DNA of 64,000 nucleotides from Roseofilum halophilum BLCC-M91 (lineage in GTDB: Bacteria; Cyanobacteriota; Cyanobacteriia; Cyanobacteriales; Desertifilaceae). The DNA is taken from NCBI RefSeq assembly GCF_030068445.1, contig NZ_JAQPOK010000004.1, positions 1 to 64,000 of the forward strand. Reading direction: 5' to 3'. Of the stretch, positions 60,674 to 64,000 are shown piece after piece. A model generated the notes under the pieces. The model was given only the letters and a program-made list of their open reading frames with translations. It was not told where the DNA came from and did no database searches. Positions within the stretch are counted from its first letter, which is position 1; every line of letters starts with the position of its first letter. A program made the translations under genes and the position numbers.

Positions 60674-61390
60674 TTAAACAGTGGGGTTGGAGTCAGATGG
60701 ATGGGACTGGGGTTGGACAATCACTTGGTCAATGAGACCATAGTTTTTTGCTTCCTCAGCCGACATGAAAAAGTCTCGTTCTGTATCTTCTGCGATGCGT
60801 TCGAGAGGTTGACCCGTGTGATGGGCTAATAATTGATTTAAGGTACTCTTATGATACAGAATTTCTCTGGCCTGAATTTCTATATCAACCGCTTGTCCCT
60901 GGGCTCCTCCCAAGGGTTGGTGGATCATGATCCGGGAGTTGGGTAAAGACATCCGTTTTCCAGGGCTTCCGGTTGCCAGAAGAAATGCCCCCATGCTGGC
61001 GGCTAATCCATAACAGATGGTCACTACATCCGGCCGGATTTGCTGGATGGTATCGTACATGGCCATGCCAGCCGTCACTGACCCCCCTGGGGAGTTAATA
61101 TAGAGTTGAATATCTTTTTCTGGGTCTTCTGATTCTAAGAACAAAAGTTGGGCGACTACTGAATCAGCCACCATATCATCGATCGCCGTTCCCAAAAATA
61201 TTATCCGCTCTCGCAACAGTCGAGAGTAAATATCAAAGGCCCGTTCTCCGCGACCTGACTGCTCCACGACCATGGGAATGACACCTTGGGGTCTAGAGGA
61301 GATTACCTCTTGTGAGCTATAGCTTTCCGGCGAACGATGCTGGGATTGGGATCGGAGTATCATGGGGTTTCTCAGGGCGTTGAGTTCCAA
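60674..61390 (-). CDS. clpP: ATP-dependent Clp protease proteolytic subunit
   Basis: A 238-aa serine protease forming two seven-membered rings. Catalytic Ser in [12 protein letters not shown], His in MIHQPLGG and Asp in [10 protein letters not shown] are present. The mature core begins near residue 40 ([20 protein letters not shown]), so the first 39 residues are an extension or propeptide; ATGs at codons 10 and 40 are alternative starts. It is followed by clpX after 14 bp, one of several clpP copies usual in cyanobacteria and the one paired with ClpX. Confidence 0.96.
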   Translation of the reverse strand: MELNALRNPMILRSQSQHRSPESYSSQEVISSRPQGVIPMVVEQSGRGERAFDIYSRLLRERIIFLGTAIDDMVADSVVAQLLFLESEDPEKDIQLYINSPGGSVTAGMAMYDTIQQIRPDVVTICYGLAASMGAFLLATGSPGKRMSLPNSRIMIHQPLGGAQGQAVDIEIQAREILYHKSTLNQLLAHHTGQPLERIAEDTERDFFMSAEEAKNYGLIDQVIVQPQSHPSDSNPTV

Positions 61391-61515
61391 ATTTATTTTA
61401 TATATTAGGCTGATTGACCTCTGGGTTTATTATGCCTTAATCTCCCCCATTCTGGCCGGCAAATGGCACAAATATTAGGCTTTTTTGGCCTTCCAGGGGG
61501 AGAGGGAGGGTTGAA

Positions 61516-62919
61516 TTAGCTCGGAGAATCGGTTGCCGACTCTTGGGTTTCACTCTCTGGGTCTGGGCTGGTCTCTGGGCTAGGTTCGGGTTCCTTGAGC
61601 GTGCCTTCCGGGACTAATTCAACTGTGCCATTGGCTTCTAGCCATTCCATCACTTTTTCCCGATTCAGGTCTTCTGTTACGGCTTCGTTGAGACGATCGC
61701 GGTTAATTTCTTGGGGGTCTTCAACTGTCTTTAAGACTTCTTCTATTCTAGCCTGAATTTCTGACTCATCGGCTTGTAAGGATTGCTCTTTAGCAATTTC
61801 GGCGATCGCCAAGGATTCCTTTAGCGCTTTAATCGCTTCTGGGCGGCTATTTTGGCGCAATTGGGGAAGGCGATCGGCTGTGAGCAGTTGATTGACATCA
61901 ATCCCTTGATTGGCCAATTGCATGGCCATTTGGGTTAACTGCTGGGTCACGGTTTCCTCTATCAGGGTTTCGGGTAGCTCCACCTCAACTTGCTCTAACA
62001 GGGCTGTCACCAAGGCCTGATGTTTATTGGTTTTGGTCTTGTTTTCTGCTTCCTTGGCAAACCGCTCGGTTAAGGAGGTTTTCAGGGCTTCTAGGGTTTC
62101 AAATTCACTAATTTCTTCAGCAAACTCATCATCGAGTTCAGGCAGTTCCTTTTCCTTAATTTCTTTGAGGGTAATTTCAAACTCGGCCGGTTGCCCGGCG
62201 ATATCTTCTTGGGGATATTCGTCTGGGAACTTCACGGCAATGGTTTTGGACTCTCCCTGTTCCATTCCCACAATGCCATCGATAAAGCCAGGGATAAATC
62301 GGTCTGATTCCATTTCGAGCTGAAAATCTGTAGCACTCGCTCCCGGAATTTCTTCGGGTTCAGTTCCTTCTCCTGGGAGCCGACGGCCCACAAAATCGAC
62401 CACAGCCACATCTCCAAGCTGACACGGCCGGTCTTCGACTGGAATGAGGGTCGCCCGTTTCTGTTGTTCGTCTTTGAGTACGTTACTGACGGCTTCTGGA
62501 TCGGGTTTAATTTCCTCTGCTTTGACGCTTAAACCTTTATATTCGGCTAATTTTATCTCTGGGGGCACATCCACCGCCGCCTTAAAGGTGAGGCCTTCCC
62601 CTGGCTTGAATTGGCTCACCAGGCTATCAAATTCCGATTTAAGCTGGGGAGAGCCTAGGGTTTCTAATTTTTCTTGGGCGATCGCCTCATCTACAGACTG
62701 TTTGATCACTTTCTCTAGGGCTGCTGCCTTGAGGTTCTCACTTCCGAGTTGTTGAATCAGCACATGGCGAGGAATTTTCCCTTTCCGAAACCCAGGAAGT
62801 TTAGCCGAGCGGCTAAAGTCCTTAATTACCTGCTCATAGGCGGCCTTTGATGTTTCGGCAGGCACTTCAATTTCTAAGCCAATTTGACTGGCGGGCAATT
62901 TTTCCTGGGTAACTTTCAT
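61516..62919 (-). CDS. tig: Trigger factor (ribosome-associated chaperone)
   Basis: A 467-aa protein starting at ATG 62919 (MKVTQEKLPASQ). The ribosome-binding signature is GFRKGKIPRHVL near residue 50; an FKBP-type prolyl isomerase domain (about 160-250; VAVVDFVGRR, DRFIPGFIDGIVGMEQGE) and a long C-terminal helical domain with an acidic tail follow. Cyanobacterial order tig-clpP-clpX is kept. The open frame to 62997 adds 26 unconserved residues. Confidence 0.96.
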   Translation of the reverse strand: MKVTQEKLPASQIGLEIEVPAETSKAAYEQVIKDFSRSAKLPGFRKGKIPRHVLIQQLGSENLKAAALEKVIKQSVDEAIAQEKLETLGSPQLKSEFDSLVSQFKPGEGLTFKAAVDVPPEIKLAEYKGLSVKAEEIKPDPEAVSNVLKDEQQKRATLIPVEDRPCQLGDVAVVDFVGRRLPGEGTEPEEIPGASATDFQLEMESDRFIPGFIDGIVGMEQGESKTIAVKFPDEYPQEDIAGQPAEFEITLKEIKEKELPELDDEFAEEISEFETLEALKTSLTERFAKEAENKTKTNKHQALVTALLEQVEVELPETLIEETVTQQLTQMAMQLANQGIDVNQLLTADRLPQLRQNSRPEAIKALKESLAIAEIAKEQSLQADESEIQARIEEVLKTVEDPQEINRDRLNEAVTEDLNREKVMEWLEANGTVELVPEGTLKEPEPSPETSPDPESETQESATDSPS

Positions 62920-63025
62920 CACTAAATTCTGTATACTGAATGGGACTTGAGCCACGGGTGGTGAAGGGGATGAGAATGCTCCTGATACACCACGCATAGG
63001 GTATTATATAATAGGGGATTCACAA

Positions 63026-63257
63026 TTGAACCCCACGGAAGATAAAAACTTCTCAAAGAAAGTCTTAAGCGATCGACAGAAACTGGCTGAGAGTGCCATT
63101 GACCTGCTAGAATCTGTGAAGATAGTACCAACCGCGCTGGTAATGGGGCAACGGTTTGTTCCCTTGAAATCCCCATTTTTAAGGCATTCCATGCACTCTG
63201 CTCGAAGAGAGGATTGAGAAAATCGAACGGTTATCAGAAGAGCGGAAAATGCTGTAA
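63026..63257 (+). pseudogene. Short frameshifted gene, not recognised
   Basis: From 63026 (TTG) the frame reads NPTEDKNFSKKVLSDRQKLA, SAIDLLESVKIVPTALVMGQ, then RFVPLKSPFL. After a one-base shift at about 63182 (in TTTTTAAGG) it continues GIPCTLLEERIEKIERLSEE and ends at TAA 63255-63257. Both halves look like one small helical protein. Without the shift the first frame ends at 63217 with unrelated residues. Family unknown; the stretch fills most of the tig-asd gap. Confidence 0.45.
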
Positions 63258-63380
63258 GCTAAATTCTAATGCTAAAAAAAACTTAAAAGTTTGGTCTATA
63301 TATTATTGATCTCGTACCCGATTCAGAAAATTTTAAGAAAATCTAGAGAGTCCCAACCTAAACCCTAAAGTTTTAAGACC

Positions 63381-63387
63381 AAGGAGG
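63381..63387 (+). promoter_or_regulatory. Ribosome site fixing a TTG start
   Basis: AAGGAGG is a full Shine-Dalgarno match, 8 bases before the TTG at 63396. It decides the start of asd, which has no in-frame ATG close by. Confidence 0.85.
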
Positions 63388-63395
63388 ATCACCTT

Positions 63396-64000
63396 TTGCC
63401 AAAATCCTATCGAGTTGCCATCTTGGGAGCGACCGGCGCAGTCGGTACAGAGTTGCTCCAGCTATTAGAGAGCCGAAATTTTCCCCTAGAGAGCCTAAAA
63501 CTGCTGGCCTCTCCCCGGTCAGCCGGGCGAACCTTACCCTTTAAAGGAGAAACTCTGCCCGTTGAACCGGTGGCAGAGGGATGTTTTGACCAAGTAGATA
63601 TGGTCTTAGCCTCAGCCGGAGGTTCAACCTCTAAAACTTGGGCCCCGAAAGCGGTGGCAGCAGGCGCAGTGGTCATTGATAACTCCAGTGCCTTTCGCCT
63701 GATTCCGGAAGTGCCCTTAGTGGTTCCAGAAGTCAATCCAGAAGCAGCCGCCACCCATCAGGGAATCATTGCCAATCCCAACTGCACTACAATCTTAATG
63801 ACGGTAGCCATTTGGCCCCTGCATCAAGTGCAACCGATACAGAGAATTATCGCGGCCACCTATCAATCGGCCAGTGGAGCCGGGGCCAGAGCCATGGAAG
63901 AATTGAAAGTTCAAGCCCAACAGATTCTCAATGGCCAAGCTCCCCAAACAGAACTGTTTCCCTACCCCCTAGCCTTTAATCTCTTTCCCCACAATTCGCC
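63396..64000 (+). CDS. asd: Aspartate-semialdehyde dehydrogenase (5' part)
   Basis: The first 201 codons of a gene that runs off the window end. TTG start; YRVAILGATGAVGTELLQLL is the NADP-binding motif, DMVLASAGGSTSK follows, and the catalytic Cys lies in IIANPNCTTILM. It reduces aspartyl phosphate to the semialdehyde on the way to lysine, threonine and methionine. In cyanobacteria it is often followed by dapA. Confidence 0.96.
   Translation, partial: MPKSYRVAILGATGAVGTELLQLLESRNFPLESLKLLASPRSAGRTLPFKGETLPVEPVAEGCFDQVDMVLASAGGSTSKTWAPKAVAAGAVVIDNSSAFRLIPEVPLVVPEVNPEAAATHQGIIANPNCTTILMTVAIWPLHQVQPIQRIIAATYQSASGAGARAMEELKVQAQQILNGQAPQTELFPYPLAFNLFPHNS

Overview
The window is chromosomal DNA from a cyanobacterium. 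It carries psaL and psaI (photosystem I subunits), a DUF3493 photosystem-assembly-type protein, the tig-clpP-clpX chaperone/protease cluster with asd next to it, very frequent HIP1 octamers (GCGATCGC), and heptamer tandem repeats of the cyanobacterial STRR type. The many two-component and c-di-GMP proteins, toxin-antitoxin (TA) pairs, Uma2 and DUF2887 proteins fit a filamentous, non-heterocystous Oscillatoriales-like genome. The genus cannot be fixed from sequence reading alone.

Layout. 0-2.3 kb is an accessory patch: two homologous broken gene fragments bracket a RelE/YafQ-type TA pair, followed by Uma2. 2.3-12.1 kb is mostly core: DHH phosphoesterase, RNase HI, DUF3493, a 962-aa PAS-GGDEF-EAL protein preceded by a hairpin-masked micro-ORF, rhomboid protease next to a penicillin-binding-protein remnant, hemerythrin, aminopeptidase P, and a dihydroorotase-like protein without its catalytic His pair. 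12.1-18.4 kb is the main accessory island: a 1222-aa NB-ARC/TPR STAND ATPase with nine nearly identical 120-bp TPR units, HepT/MntA, a DUF2887 (Rpn-like) nuclease, MazEF, and a zinc-ribbon gene whose tail was rewritten by a copied fragment of the DUF2887 gene. Short direct repeats bracket both TA cassettes.

18.7-36.6 kb is housekeeping: phosphoribosyltransferase, sirohydrochlorin chelatase plus uroporphyrinogen-III methyltransferase (siroheme/cobalamin), an ene-reductase, psaL-psaI with a strong terminator, a HEAT-repeat gene split by a C8 tract, a beta-hydroxyacid dehydrogenase, a dead M48-type membrane protein, an RRM RNA-binding protein, tRNA-Gln(TTG), NurA, exonuclease VII (xseA/xseB), an SPFH protein and serA. 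36.8-56 kb is rich in signalling: an EgtD-like methyltransferase, REC-GAF-histidine kinase, Cache-HAMP-histidine kinase, REC-GAF-GGDEF, GAF-GGDEF-EAL and a chemoreceptor, with a type II thioesterase, rsmA, HicAB, an amino-acid binding lipoprotein, a beta-helix protein, alpha/beta hydrolases and an EI24 protein between them. 57-58.4 kb is an IS605/IS1341-type element with an intact TnpB and a divergent ribbon-helix-helix micro-ORF. The window ends with an alpha/beta hydrolase, clpX-clpP-tig and the first part of asd.

The most unusual material is the island at 12.1-18.4 kb, where TA and STAND genes, direct repeats and a copied gene fragment suggest repeated small recombination events at HIP1-containing repeats, and the TnpB element with its small RHH partner. 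No complete, clearly new multi-gene system can be demonstrated from this sequence alone. No CRISPR array, rRNA or prophage was seen.
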